64,000 nucleotides of DNA from positions 4,798,001 through 4,862,000 of the forward strand of contig NC_012796.1 of assembly GCF_000010665.1 (NCBI RefSeq). Direction: 5' to 3'. This document shows positions 33,892-42,805 of the stretch, piece after piece (positions within the stretch are counted from its first letter, which is position 1; every line of letters starts with the position of its first letter). The position numbers and the translations under genes were made by a program. The DNA is from Solidesulfovibrio magneticus RS-1 (lineage in GTDB: Bacteria; Desulfobacterota; Desulfovibrionia; Desulfovibrionales; Desulfovibrionaceae). A model generated the notes under the pieces. The model saw nothing but the letters and a program-made list of their open reading frames with translations, had not been told where the DNA came from and did no database searches.

Positions 33892-35139
33892 TCAGGCTTT
33901 CGAGGCGTCCGGCTCGCACAGCGCGGCGTAGCGCTCGGCCACGGACCGCCAGGAATATTCCCGGCACACGCGCTCCCGGCCGGCCGCGCCCAGCCGCCGA
34001 CGCAGGGCTGCGTCGGTAAGTAAGTCCGCCAAGGCCACGGCCAGGGCGTCGGGATCGTCCGGCGGCACGAGCAGGCCGGTCTCACCGTCGGCCACCACTT
34101 CCTCGTTGCCCGAAATGCGCGTGGCGATAACGGGCAGGCCGGCGGCCATGGCTTCCAGCACGGCGTTGGGCATGCCTTCATCGCGCGAGGGGAAAACGAA
34201 CAGATCGGCCCGGCGCAGCAGTTCCGGCATGGCCTCGCGCCCGGCCCAGCCGGCGAAACGCAGGCGCGGCAACACGCCCAGACTCGCCGCCTGTTCGGTG
34301 AGCGCGCCGCGAAGCGGACCGTCGCCGACAATGGTCAGCTCATACTCGGCCTCGGCCGGAAGCCGGGCCAGAGCCGTAAGCAGCACATCCAGGCCCTTTT
34401 GATGGACCACCCGCCCGACAAAAACGAGCTGGACCGGGCCGCCCGCTTCCCGATTCTCGGCCGGGGTGAAGCGCGCCGTGTCCACGCCGTTGGGGATCAT
34501 GCGGATGGGCGTTTGCCCGGCGCTTTGCCGGGCCAGGGCGGCCAAGCCTTGGCTGTTGGCCACCACATGGGCGGCCCCGCGCCACAAAAAGCGGATAAGC
34601 GGACCGGTGACCTTGTGGTAGCCGGCCAGATTGTAGGGTAGAAAACCCGGCACGTCGCCGCCGCGCAGCGACACGATGTACGGCACGCCACGAAGCTGCT
34701 TCAAAAGCCAGGCGGCCGGGCCGCAAGGGATGCCGAAAAAGGCGATGCAGGCGTTGGCCCGAAAATCCCGCTGCAGCAGCGGCAAGGCCACCCCGGCGCT
34801 CACCAGAAAGGTCAACATCTCCAAGGGCGAACAATGGTCGGCATGACGGCGCACGACCGGCAGCCGCACCAGTTCGTAGCCGTCCACGACCTGCCGCCGG
34901 GGCAGGCTGCCAAACGCGGCCGTGACCACCCGCACCCGATGCCCCAGCCCGGCCAGCTCCCGGGCCATGTTGGCCGTGGCGTTGCCCGCCCCGCCGCCTA
35001 TGGGCGGATATTCGTAGTTGAGGAGTAAAAAAGAAAACCTGCGAGAGGGAAACCCTTTTTGGAAAAAAGGGTTTCCCTCTCGCGCTCTCCCTTCCTCAAA
35101 ACTTTCAATGGGGGGGAGACCGTTCACAGGTAGGGTCAT
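33892..35139 (-). CDS. GT4-family glycosyltransferase with repeat-derived N-terminus
   Basis: A 415-residue retaining glycosyltransferase of GT-B fold. The native-looking start of the domain is LLLNYEYPPIGGGAGNA, which in relatives follows a start Met directly. Later come MIPNGVDTARF, LVFVGRVVHQKGLD and the donor-site block PSRDEGMPNAVLEAMAAGLPV. Here about 36 residues precede the domain and are encoded by a family A repeat (hairpin 35041-35083). The only start is ATG 35139, overlapping the stop of the methyltransferase (ATGA). No start codon lies nearer the domain, so the repeat seems to have replaced the original 5' end. Sugar donor unknown. Confidence 0.85.
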   Translation of the reverse strand: MTLPVNGLPPIESFEEGRAREGNPFFQKGFPSRRFSFLLLNYEYPPIGGGAGNATANMARELAGLGHRVRVVTAAFGSLPRRQVVDGYELVRLPVVRRHADHCSPLEMLTFLVSAGVALPLLQRDFRANACIAFFGIPCGPAAWLLKQLRGVPYIVSLRGGDVPGFLPYNLAGYHKVTGPLIRFLWRGAAHVVANSQGLAALARQSAGQTPIRMIPNGVDTARFTPAENREAGGPVQLVFVGRVVHQKGLDVLLTALARLPAEAEYELTIVGDGPLRGALTEQAASLGVLPRLRFAGWAGREAMPELLRRADLFVFPSRDEGMPNAVLEAMAAGLPVIATRISGNEEVVADGETGLLVPPDDPDALAVALADLLTDAALRRRLGAAGRERVCREYSWRSVAERYAALCEPDASKA

Positions 35140-35230
35140 CGGGCTACCCCGTACGGGGGGGTCCGGGGGGCCTCAGGCCCCCCGGCGGAGGGGTCCAGGG
35201 GAGGCAGCGCCTCCCCTGGCCGCCGGAGGC
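35041..35230. repeat. Composite repeat (family A hairpin plus family B long form) inside coding sequence
   Basis: A 20-bp hairpin (35041-35060 / 35064-35083, starting GCGAGAGGG) belongs to family A. Bases 35154-35230 are a family B long form nearly matching 31808-31880. On the minus strand the block encodes the end of the methyltransferase and the start of the GT4 enzyme. Confidence 0.88.
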
Positions 35231-36011
35231 AAACCAGCGTCGCTGTCACAATACTGAGCACGGCCGGGTCGCGGTCGGCGAAATCGGGGTGCAGGCGATC
35301 GGCCACGGCGGCGAAGGCATCCTCGTCGCGGGCGTAGTCGAGCACCGAGACATCGAAGCCGACCCGGGCCAGGGCGGCGGCGTGGTCGTCGTAGCGCCAG
35401 CGCGGCAGATCGCCGGGATCGAGGAACCGGTTCCAGACCTTTTGGGAGAAAAGGAGGAAATGGAAAGGATATTTGAAAAAGTGGTCGCGGTAATCGACCC
35501 GGTGGAGCATGACGCCGCCCGGAGCCAGGATCCGGGCCAGTTCGCCACAAAGGGCCGGCAAGTCCCGGACATGTTCCAGGACCGAGTTGGACAGGACCAC
35601 GTCCACGGAAGCGTCGGGGATGTCGTCCAGGGCGACGGTGCGAACCACGGTGTGGAATTGCACCTGGGGATGAGCCAGGACTTGGTGTTGCAGGTGTTTG
35701 GCGTCCAGACCGACGTCGTGGCGGGCGTAGGGCTCCTGGCAGACCACCGAGGCCGCACCCAGGCCGGCCAGGGCATAGCCCACGCCGTTGGTCGCGCCGC
35801 AGCCGATCTCGACGATTCGCTTGCCCGGGATGGCCAGGCCCAACCGGGCCAGGTCCTCGGCGTAGGCCCGGGCCACGGCCACCGGGTCGGTGACGCCCTG
35901 GTTTACGCGATAGTACGGCAGACGCGGCCCCCAGGTGGCCAGACGCTTTTCCGTAAAGAAAAACCGGCGCAAAACGCGCAGGGTCACGTATTCGAGGCTG
36001 TCAAAATGCAA
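35136..36011 (-). CDS. Class I SAM-dependent methyltransferase with repeat-derived C-terminal tail
   Basis: A 291-residue protein read from TTG 36011, which stands five bases after GGGAGGAGG and overlaps the end of the upstream asnB paralogue. The SAM-binding motif is VEIGCGATNGVG (about residues 73-84), with LSNSVLEHVRDLPAL as the later motif IV region. A methyl acceptor in the glycan pathway is likely from context. The last 31 residues (from CLRRPGEALPP) are translated from a family B repeat and end at the ATGA shared with the GT4 gene, so they are probably not native to the family. Confidence 0.83.
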   Translation of the reverse strand: MHFDSLEYVTLRVLRRFFFTEKRLATWGPRLPYYRVNQGVTDPVAVARAYAEDLARLGLAIPGKRIVEIGCGATNGVGYALAGLGAASVVCQEPYARHDVGLDAKHLQHQVLAHPQVQFHTVVRTVALDDIPDASVDVVLSNSVLEHVRDLPALCGELARILAPGGVMLHRVDYRDHFFKYPFHFLLFSQKVWNRFLDPGDLPRWRYDDHAAALARVGFDVSVLDYARDEDAFAAVADRLHPDFADRDPAVLSIVTATLVCLRRPGEALPPLDPSAGGPEAPRTPPYGVAR

Positions 36012-37875
36012 GGCGGCCTCCTCCCAGGTCCATGTGGCGCAGCACCCAGAGATTCCAGAGAAAAAGCCTATGGTCGGCCCGGCCGGCCCGGTGGGCGGCG
36101 ATATGCTGCTCGATGGCGGCGGCGGAAAGCGACGCCTCAACGGACGCGGGTGCGCCCATGGGCAACCGTCCTTCGGCCAGCCAGCGGCCGATGGGCACGC
36201 CGAAACCCTGTTTCTTGCGATAGATGATGTCCCGGGGCAGCACCGGCTCCAGGGCCTTCTTGAGGATGTATTTGGTGGTCCCCCGGCGAAACTTCAGGCT
36301 GGCCGGCAAGGCGCGCACGTAGTCCACCAGTTCGATGTCGAGGAACGGGGCCCGGGCTTCCAGGGAGAACATCATGCCGGCCCGGTCGGTTTTCACCAGG
36401 ATGTCGTCCTGAAGATAGAGGCGGGTGTAGAATTCCAGGGTCCGGTCCACGAGGTCGGCGCTGGCGCAGCCGTCGTAGACCTCGATGGCCTCGCTGTAGA
36501 CGTCCTCGACGTCGATGGGGCCGCCAAAGAGGTCGACCAACCCGTCCGGGGCAAGGGGGCCGAGCCAGACCGGGTTCCAGAGCCTGGGCGACTGGGCCAG
36601 GCCGCCCAGGAACCGGTTGAGCTTAAAGGTCAGGGCCATGTAGCCATGGGCCACGGGCAGGCGCGCGGCCAAAAGCGCCAGGGCGGCGTGGACCGGGCGC
36701 GGGACCACCGCGCTGAAGGCCTTGGCGGCGGCCAGGGCCCGGAAGGGGTCGTAGCCGGCAAAAAGCTCGTCGGCCCCGTCGCCGCCCAGGGCCACGGTGA
36801 CATGCTTTCGGGTCTCGCGGCACAAAAGGGCCGTGGGAATCAGCGACACATCGCCCATGGGTTCGTCCAGACGGCCGACGATCTCGGGCATGAGCGAAAG
36901 CGCGGCCTCCAGGGTCAGCCGGGCCTCGTGGCGGGCCACGCCGATGGCCGTAGCCGCCTGCCGGCTCTTGGATGATTCGTCGAAGGCCGGATCGTCGAAA
37001 CCGATGGAAAAGGCGCGCACATCCGGGGCATGGCGGGCGGCCAGGGCGGTGATGGCCGAGGAATCGACGCCGCCGGAGAGGAAAATGCCGAGCGGCACGT
37101 CGGCCATGAGCCGGCGGGCCACGGCGGCGTCCAGGAGCTCAAAGACGCGCCCGGCCACCGTTGCCTCGGGCGCGGCGGCCAGGGCCGGGTCGGGCTCGAC
37201 CCGGAAGGTCCACCAGCGTTTCGGCTCCGGGCGGGGATCGGCGGCGTCCAGGAGCAGGTTGCAGCCGCCGGGGAGCTTGTGCGTGCCGGCATACAAGGCG
37301 TTTGGTCCGGGAATGAAGCCGAAGGCGAAATATTTTTGCAGGCTGCGCCGGGAAATGGACCGGTCGGCCAGGGCCGGGTGGGCCATAAGGCTCCCCAGCT
37401 CCGAGGAAAAGGCGAAAAAGCCCGGTTTGGCGGCATAGAAAAACGGCTTTTTGCCGAACCGGTCCCGGGAGCAGAAAAGCCGGCCCTGGTCCAGATCGTA
37501 GAGGACAAAGGCCCACATGCCGTTTAAGCGCCCGGGCAGGCCTTCGCCCCACTCCCGCCAACCGTGGAGCAGGATCTCGGTGTCGCTGTGGTCGGAAACG
37601 AAGCGGTGGCCCCGGCCGGCCAGCTCCCGGCGCAGTTCCAGGTGATTGTAGATCTCGCCGTTGTAGGTGACCACCAGCCGCCCATCGGCGGTGGCCATGG
37701 GCTGGACTCCGCCTTCGAGGTCGATGATGGCCAGGCGGCGGTGGGCCAGATGGACGGCCCGGGATTCGTCAATAAAGCGGCCTTCCCCGTCCGGGCCGCG
37801 CCGGGCCAGGGCGGCGTTCATGGCGGCCAGGGCCGGCGCGCCGCCCGGGCCGGCAAATCCGCAGATGCCGCACAC
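36001..37875 (-). CDS. asnB: Asparagine synthetase (glutamine-hydrolysing) paralogue 2
   Basis: A 624-residue protein with GTG start at 37875; the start is fixed by the nucleophile C2 (MCGICGFAG). The amidotransferase part has LARRGPDGEG and VVTYNGEIYNH. The synthetase part has FLSGGVDSS and ALGGDGADELFAGYD. It is clearly a paralogue, not a recent copy, of the 31885-33789 gene in the same operon; the two differ across most positions. Two AsnB enzymes within one glycosyltransferase operon suggests that at least one acts on a glycan precursor. It overlaps the methyltransferase start by 11 bp. Confidence 0.9.
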   Translation of the reverse strand: MCGICGFAGPGGAPALAAMNAALARRGPDGEGRFIDESRAVHLAHRRLAIIDLEGGVQPMATADGRLVVTYNGEIYNHLELRRELAGRGHRFVSDHSDTEILLHGWREWGEGLPGRLNGMWAFVLYDLDQGRLFCSRDRFGKKPFFYAAKPGFFAFSSELGSLMAHPALADRSISRRSLQKYFAFGFIPGPNALYAGTHKLPGGCNLLLDAADPRPEPKRWWTFRVEPDPALAAAPEATVAGRVFELLDAAVARRLMADVPLGIFLSGGVDSSAITALAARHAPDVRAFSIGFDDPAFDESSKSRQAATAIGVARHEARLTLEAALSLMPEIVGRLDEPMGDVSLIPTALLCRETRKHVTVALGGDGADELFAGYDPFRALAAAKAFSAVVPRPVHAALALLAARLPVAHGYMALTFKLNRFLGGLAQSPRLWNPVWLGPLAPDGLVDLFGGPIDVEDVYSEAIEVYDGCASADLVDRTLEFYTRLYLQDDILVKTDRAGMMFSLEARAPFLDIELVDYVRALPASLKFRRGTTKYILKKALEPVLPRDIIYRKKQGFGVPIGRWLAEGRLPMGAPASVEASLSAAAIEQHIAAHRAGRADHRLFLWNLWVLRHMDLGGGRLAF

Positions 37876-37883
37876 GCTCGCGC

Positions 37884-38837
37884 CTAGTCCTTGCAGTTTC
37901 GGGTGCAGTCCACGATGTAGGTCGGCTTGTCCTGGGACTCGTGGTAGGTGCGCATGAGGATCTCGGCGATAAGGCCCATGAAGACGGCGACGATGCCGAT
38001 GAGCATGAACATGACCACGGCCAGGGGCAACGGCGTTTCAATGAAGCTCTTGTTCAAAAAGATCTTGCAGTAGAGCATGAACACGAAAAAAAGCATGGAA
38101 AGCGCGATGCTGGCCAATCCGAATCCGCCAAAGAGGTACATGGGCTTTTGGGCGTACTTGTCCAGAAACTTCACGGTCATGAGGTCAAGAATAACCTTGA
38201 GGGTACGTTCGATGCCGTACTTGGACGCGCCATGGATGCGGGGATGGTGGGTGACGCTCACTTCCGTCACCCGCGCGCCCTGCCAGGCGGCGTGGATGGG
38301 GATGAAGCGGTGCATCTCGCCGTAAAGCTTCACGCCCTTGATGATGTCGCGGCGATAGGCTTTGAGCGAACAGCCGTAATCGTGGAGATGGACGCCGGAA
38401 ATAAAGGAAATGAGCGCGTTGGCCATGCGGCTTGGCAGGTTGCGCTTGATGGGATTGTCCTTGCGGTCCTTGCGCCAGCCCGAGACCACGTCGAAGCCCT
38501 CGTCGAGCTTGGCCAAAAGCTTGGGGATGTCGGCCGGATCGTTTTGCAGGTCGCCGTCCATGGGGATGAGGATGTCGCCCCGAGCGGCGTCGATGCCGGC
38601 CATCATGGCCGGGGTCTGGCCGAAATTGCGGCGCAGGTGCACCACGCGCACGCGCTCGTCCCGGGCGGCCACGGCGTCGATCCGGGCGCGCGTGTCGTCG
38701 GTGGAGCCGTCGTTGACCAGAATGACCTCGTAGGGATGGCCCAGGGAGCCAAGGACCGTATCGAGCTTGGCGTAAAGCGGCTCGATGTTGTCCTCTTCAT
38801 TGTAGAGCGGGATGATAATGGAAAGCATGTCCGGCAT
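37884..38837 (-). CDS. GT2 polyprenyl-phosphate glycosyltransferase (ArnC/DPM1-like)
   Basis: A 317-residue membrane-bound enzyme. The GT-A domain starts LSIIIPLYNEEDNIEPLY, then VILVNDGSTDDT and the metal-binding IPMDGDLQNDP (DxD-type). HDYGCSLKAYRRD and GASKYGIERT follow, as in ArnC, GtrB and DPM synthases. Two C-terminal membrane helices (about 228-250 and 262-290) anchor it. It should load a sugar onto undecaprenyl phosphate on the cytoplasmic face. The polytopic protein encoded just upstream could be the periplasmic transferase that uses it. Confidence 0.9.
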   Translation of the reverse strand: MPDMLSIIIPLYNEEDNIEPLYAKLDTVLGSLGHPYEVILVNDGSTDDTRARIDAVAARDERVRVVHLRRNFGQTPAMMAGIDAARGDILIPMDGDLQNDPADIPKLLAKLDEGFDVVSGWRKDRKDNPIKRNLPSRMANALISFISGVHLHDYGCSLKAYRRDIIKGVKLYGEMHRFIPIHAAWQGARVTEVSVTHHPRIHGASKYGIERTLKVILDLMTVKFLDKYAQKPMYLFGGFGLASIALSMLFFVFMLYCKIFLNKSFIETPLPLAVVMFMLIGIVAVFMGLIAEILMRTYHESQDKPTYIVDCTRNCKD

Positions 38838-38864
38838 GGGGTCCGCCGTTTGGTCGTTACAGGC

Positions 38865-40577
38865 TTATTCGGACGAGGTTTGGCCCCGGGCCGCGCCGGG
38901 CTGTCGACGCAGGTCGACCAGCCGCACGCCGGGCTCGGGGCTGGTATAGGGAAATTCGGCCCCGTCGAGAAGGGCGAAATTGCCGGAGGTAGCGGTCAGC
39001 TCCCGGATGTGGTCGTCGAAAGGCGCGAAAAGCGGCCCTTTTTCCATGACGTTGGGGGCGTAATCCCCTTCGCGCACGACCATATGGGTCACGCCGTAGA
39101 CACGGGCGAATTCGCGCACGGTGTCCGGGTCTACGGCGTAGTAGGCTTCCAGCTGATGGCCCAGGCGCGGCGTCATGATCTTCCAGGCCCCGACGCTCCA
39201 GGGATGGGCCAGCTCGTAGCTGGCCACCACGTTGCGCCGGCCAAAGGTCAGGACGTTGTCCATGTCCTTGGGGTTGCCGGCCAAAAGCGCGTCTTTGGGC
39301 AAGGCGGTTACGGCGGCGAAAAGGGGCGCGTCGGCCCGGTAGTCGTAGAGGCCCACGCCGGACAGCCGCCAGCAGCCGAAGCAGACAGCCAGGGCGCACA
39401 GGAGCGGCCCACCCAGGCGTCGGGCCAGGACGCCGGCGAAAAACCAGCGCAGGCAAAGCGCCAGGCCCAGAGCGTAGAGCAGGTTGATGGAATACGAGAT
39501 GTAGCGGTCAGGCACAAAAAGCACCAGGGCGATGGCCCGGGCCAGGGCGTACAGCCCCAGCGACCCGGCCAGCAGCATGGCCGCCGGGCGGTACAGCGGC
39601 AGATAGTCACGCCAGGGTGCGCGCCGCGCGCCGATCCACAGCACGGGGACCAGCACGGCCAGGGTGGCGATGCCCGGAATAAGCCCCCATTCCAGGAACA
39701 GCCCGATGCTCTCGAAGGGCCAGTAGACCAGATCGAGAAAGGGGTTGGGCAGCGGGAACAGGTCCAATCTGCCGTTGGGGCCGAATTCCGGGCCGGCGGC
39801 CAGGGCGGCCCGCCCCACCAGCGGGCCGTAGCCCTTGGCGGCAAGGGCCTGGTTCATGCCGAGAACGGCGGCGGCGGCGGCGGCCAGCACCAGCCCATGG
39901 ACGGGACGGGAGGGAAACGGCGCGGCCGTTTTGTCTGTGAGCCGGGCCATGACCGCGTCGAGGCAGGCACAACCGGCGCAGAGCATGGCGATGTAAGGAA
40001 TGGTCGCGGCCTGCAGGAGCAGGACCCAGGCCATGCCCCGGCCCGAGCGGCGCAGCCAGGCCCAGAAAAAAAGGGCCAAAAGCGGCCCGGCAAAGGCCCG
40101 GGACAGCCCCCCGGAGATGTTTTTGAGAAAATACGGCATCCCCCAGGCCATGGCGGCGCAAAACCAGCCCAGGGCCGGCCCTTCCAGGGTCGCGCCGATG
40201 CCGAAAAAACTTGCGGCCAAAAGGACGAACAGCCCGCCGGTCAGCAGCTTGGAGAAGAGGATCGGATCGACGCCCAAACCCTTCGCGGCGGCAAAATACA
40301 GGGCCTTGACTCCGGCCGGGACGTAGGCGGCGGCGTAATCGGACAGAAAATCCGGCGGGTACAAAGCCGGGTCAAGCCACCGGGCCATCCAGAAAAGCTG
40401 CTGGCGCACGTCATCGTTAGCGACGTAGGGCGAGGCCAGCCCCAGGCGGTGGGCTACGGCGAACACCAGGGCCGACAGCAGACAGACAGCCAGCCAATCC
40501 GCAGAACGGACCGGCCGACATGGGGCGCAGGCCTGACAATCGGCTTTATGGATTGGCGAGCAGCACACGAAACGCAC
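38865..40577 (-). CDS. Polytopic membrane protein, GT-C-like, function unknown
   Basis: A 570-residue protein with about 11-12 membrane helices and a soluble C-terminal part of about 150 residues (KDALLAGNPKDMDNVLTFG, then ASYELAHPW). This layout, and VANDDVRQQLFWMARW in the first outer loop, fits GT-C glycosyltransferases or YfhO-like proteins that use polyprenyl-linked sugars. It is the first gene of the operon, 27 bp before the ArnC-like gene. The GTG start at 40577 has no ribosome site and the first 25 residues are Cys-rich and unlikely, so the true start may be further in. Confidence 0.7.
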   Translation of the reverse strand: MRFVCCSPIHKADCQACAPCRPVRSADWLAVCLLSALVFAVAHRLGLASPYVANDDVRQQLFWMARWLDPALYPPDFLSDYAAAYVPAGVKALYFAAAKGLGVDPILFSKLLTGGLFVLLAASFFGIGATLEGPALGWFCAAMAWGMPYFLKNISGGLSRAFAGPLLALFFWAWLRRSGRGMAWVLLLQAATIPYIAMLCAGCACLDAVMARLTDKTAAPFPSRPVHGLVLAAAAAAVLGMNQALAAKGYGPLVGRAALAAGPEFGPNGRLDLFPLPNPFLDLVYWPFESIGLFLEWGLIPGIATLAVLVPVLWIGARRAPWRDYLPLYRPAAMLLAGSLGLYALARAIALVLFVPDRYISYSINLLYALGLALCLRWFFAGVLARRLGGPLLCALAVCFGCWRLSGVGLYDYRADAPLFAAVTALPKDALLAGNPKDMDNVLTFGRRNVVASYELAHPWSVGAWKIMTPRLGHQLEAYYAVDPDTVREFARVYGVTHMVVREGDYAPNVMEKGPLFAPFDDHIRELTATSGNFALLDGAEFPYTSPEPGVRLVDLRRQPGAARGQTSSE

Positions 40578-40584
40578 TATAATT

Positions 40585-40612
40585 CTTGAAAAATACCACG
40601 ATATTTTTCAAG
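40585..40612 (-). terminator. AT-rich hairpin after the GNAT gene
   Basis: CTTGAAAAATA / TATTTTTCAAG form an 11-bp perfect stem with a 6-base loop between the end of the export cluster and the next same-strand operon. It closely resembles the stem at 15454-15479. Confidence 0.55.
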
Positions 40613-40622
40613 CAATGCAATA

Positions 40623-41762
40623 CTAGATGGCCCGATCATAGAGGCGGAACACCTTATAGCGTTCGCCGCCGAAATCCTGGAGCGTTTTGTTCCATTGCTC
40701 CAGGGATTCGGGAATGAGCGAGCAGTCGCAGTATTCCATTTTGGGGTGGTTGACCAGAAAATTAATGATAATATTAAGGATGATGGCGTGATGCAGGCGT
40801 TTCCACTGATGGGCGCGCGACACACCCATGATGATGGCTCGGCAGTGGGTGAGCGGTTTGACCCGGCAATCCCAGAGCAGTTGGAGCTTTTGCCACAGCC
40901 CGAACTTGCCGTTGAATTTCTTCACCGACCGGTTCATGTCCGGCGACACCACGGCAAAGGCAGCGATGTCGTCGCCGTCGAGGATCATGGTTTCCAGGTC
41001 CGGCCGCACCAGGGGCTGCAGCGTGACGAAGATGTCTTCGTACTGCTTGTCGGTCAGAGGCACATGGCCCCAGTTCTTGCTCCAGATGTCGTTGAAAAGT
41101 TCCTTGATCTGGGGGCCGCGTTTGGCGAATTCCTTGCGCTCGATGGGCCTTATCTCGCACTTCTGGCGGGTGAGGATGGAATCGCGCAGCCGTTTGAGCT
41201 TCTCTACGTCCATGCCCGGCTTCTCGGAAATACGGTAGGCATACCAATCGTACGTCTTTTCAAAGCCCCAGCCCTTGACCAATTCTTCATAGTACGGCGG
41301 ATTGTGGGTCTGCATCATGGACGGCGGCGAGTCAAAGCCGTCGACCAACAGCCCGACCTCGTCGTAGATGCCAAAGGACAGCGGCCCATGGATACGGGTC
41401 TTGCCATGGCCGCGCACCCAGGCGGCAGCGGCTTCGAACAGGGCGTCGGCGGTTTCCTGGCTGTTTTCGCACTCGAAAAAGCCGAAGAAACCGGTGTCCT
41501 TGTCATGGTGCTCTTCGTACAGGCCATTGAGGTGGGCCGAAATACGCCCCACGATCCTGCCGTCGCGACGGGCCAGAAAGTATTCGGCCTGGCCGAATTC
41601 AAAAAACGGTCCTTTGTCGCGGTTCAGGAAATCGCGCTGCATGGGAATAAGCGGCGGCACCCATAGGGGGTCGTCGCGGTAGATTTCCCAGGGATAGCGG
41701 ATGAACGCGTCAAGCTCCGCCGGGCCGGCCACCGGCTCGACCACAAGGGAAGGGTTGGTCAT
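40623..41762 (-). CDS. GNAT-fold acyltransferase-like protein
   Basis: A 379-residue cytoplasmic protein. The first half has GNAT-like strands (LARRDGRIVGRISAHLN, then FGFFECENSQETADALFEAA, then IHGPLSFGIYDEVGLLVDG). The second half repeats a related fold (IRPIERKEFAKRGPQIKELF, AFAVVSPDMNRSVKKFNG). Homologues are often annotated only as hypothetical or N-acetyltransferase. It closes a six-gene cluster with a serine palmitoyltransferase-like enzyme and an ABC exporter, six bases after the adaptor gene. The bacterial ceramide synthase of Caulobacter is, as I recall, also a GNAT-type protein, so N-acylation of a sphingoid-like base is a plausible role here. This is inference. Confidence 0.75.
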   Translation of the reverse strand: MTNPSLVVEPVAGPAELDAFIRYPWEIYRDDPLWVPPLIPMQRDFLNRDKGPFFEFGQAEYFLARRDGRIVGRISAHLNGLYEEHHDKDTGFFGFFECENSQETADALFEAAAAWVRGHGKTRIHGPLSFGIYDEVGLLVDGFDSPPSMMQTHNPPYYEELVKGWGFEKTYDWYAYRISEKPGMDVEKLKRLRDSILTRQKCEIRPIERKEFAKRGPQIKELFNDIWSKNWGHVPLTDKQYEDIFVTLQPLVRPDLETMILDGDDIAAFAVVSPDMNRSVKKFNGKFGLWQKLQLLWDCRVKPLTHCRAIIMGVSRAHQWKRLHHAIILNIIINFLVNHPKMEYCDCSLIPESLEQWNKTLQDFGGERYKVFRLYDRAI

Positions 41763-41768
41763 GGGCGT

Positions 41769-42713
41769 CTACTTGCCGGGCTGGATGGTAATCTGAGCCT
41801 TGAGGCCTTCCTTGAGCTCGGCATCCGGGTTGGGGATGGTCAGTTCGATCTCGTAATAGGAAGGCTGCTGCAAGGCGGCCGGCATGGGCGCCCAGGGGAT
41901 GCGCGACACCGAGGCGTTGAACTTCTTACCCGGAATGGAGTCGAAGGTGACCACGGCGGGCACGCCTTCCTTGAGCTTCTGGGCCTCGATTTCGTGGACC
42001 TGGGCCCGGATGATCATGGGATTGAGCAGGCCCACCTGAAACAGTTCCGCTTCCTTGGCCAGCTTGACTCCGGCGCGCAGCTCGGGGTTCATCCACATGA
42101 CGTAGCCGTCGACTGGAGCCTTGATGATGCCGTCCTTGGGCACCTTGCCGATGCCCACGCCCTTACCGAAGTGGTCTTCGGCCAGCTCGACCCGATCGGT
42201 GAGGAGATCCCGGGCCAGGGAAAGCTGCTCCAAAACGGCCGATTTCTCCTTGCGAACCACCTCGATTTCCTTGGCGTTCATGGAAATGGCCTGCTGGGAG
42301 GTCATGTTACGCTGACTCATGGCCTCAAGCTCACGTCCCTTGGCGGAAAGGCGGTCGATCTCTTTGTCGGCCACGGCCAACTTGTGTTCGAGTTCCTTGA
42401 TGTTGGCCGGCGAGAGCTTGGTTTTCTCGTCCATGCGCGTTTCCAAGGGAATCTCGTAGGAAGCCAGCACGTCGCCACGTTTGACATGCTGCCCAATCTG
42501 TCCGGAAAGGGTCAGGATCTTGGCGTTAAACGGCAAAAAGACCGAGAGTTTGACCGGGCTGTAGAGCTTGCCGGAAAAGGAGATGTCGGCCGGGCGGAAA
42601 GAGGAGCGTTCCGGGCTTTCGGCCGGCGCGGCCGGAGTCTGGGCAAAAGCGACCGTGGCGGCAAAGATCGATATCCCAACCGCCAGCAGCACGGCGCGAC
42701 GTATCATGCGCAT
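41769..42713 (-). CDS. HlyD/MacA-type periplasmic adaptor protein
   Basis: A 314-residue protein with signal peptide (RRAVLLAVGISIFAATVAFA), started at 42713 behind AAGGAAA. A split lipoyl domain (LSVFLPFNAKILTLSGQIGQ before, IIKAPVDGYVMWM after) flanks an alpha-helical coiled coil at about residues 95-180. A beta-barrel segment (VHEIEAQKLKEGVPAVVTFD) follows. Such adaptors bridge the inner-membrane permease to a TolC channel. It sits between the TolC-like and GNAT genes, in the same operon as a MacB-like permease. Confidence 0.88.
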   Translation of the reverse strand: MRMIRRAVLLAVGISIFAATVAFAQTPAAPAESPERSSFRPADISFSGKLYSPVKLSVFLPFNAKILTLSGQIGQHVKRGDVLASYEIPLETRMDEKTKLSPANIKELEHKLAVADKEIDRLSAKGRELEAMSQRNMTSQQAISMNAKEIEVVRKEKSAVLEQLSLARDLLTDRVELAEDHFGKGVGIGKVPKDGIIKAPVDGYVMWMNPELRAGVKLAKEAELFQVGLLNPMIIRAQVHEIEAQKLKEGVPAVVTFDSIPGKKFNASVSRIPWAPMPAALQQPSYYEIELTIPNPDAELKEGLKAQITIQPGK

Positions 42714-42805
42714 GTTTTCCTTGCAGTAAGGTTCAGGCGGACCCTTTGCACAGAGTCCGCCGGAAGTGTCATGCATTCCTTGAGGGGAACGCCTATCCTC
42801 AAAGC

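Noticed and set aside
37941-40589. Long plus-strand open frame opposite the GT2 and polytopic membrane genes
   Set aside because: Antisense frame produced by GC bias; the minus-strand proteins have clear membrane helices and catalytic motifs.
40623-41762. GTP cyclohydrolase
   Set aside because: Homologues sometimes carry this label, but no cyclohydrolase zinc or catalytic motif is seen; the fold pattern is GNAT-like.
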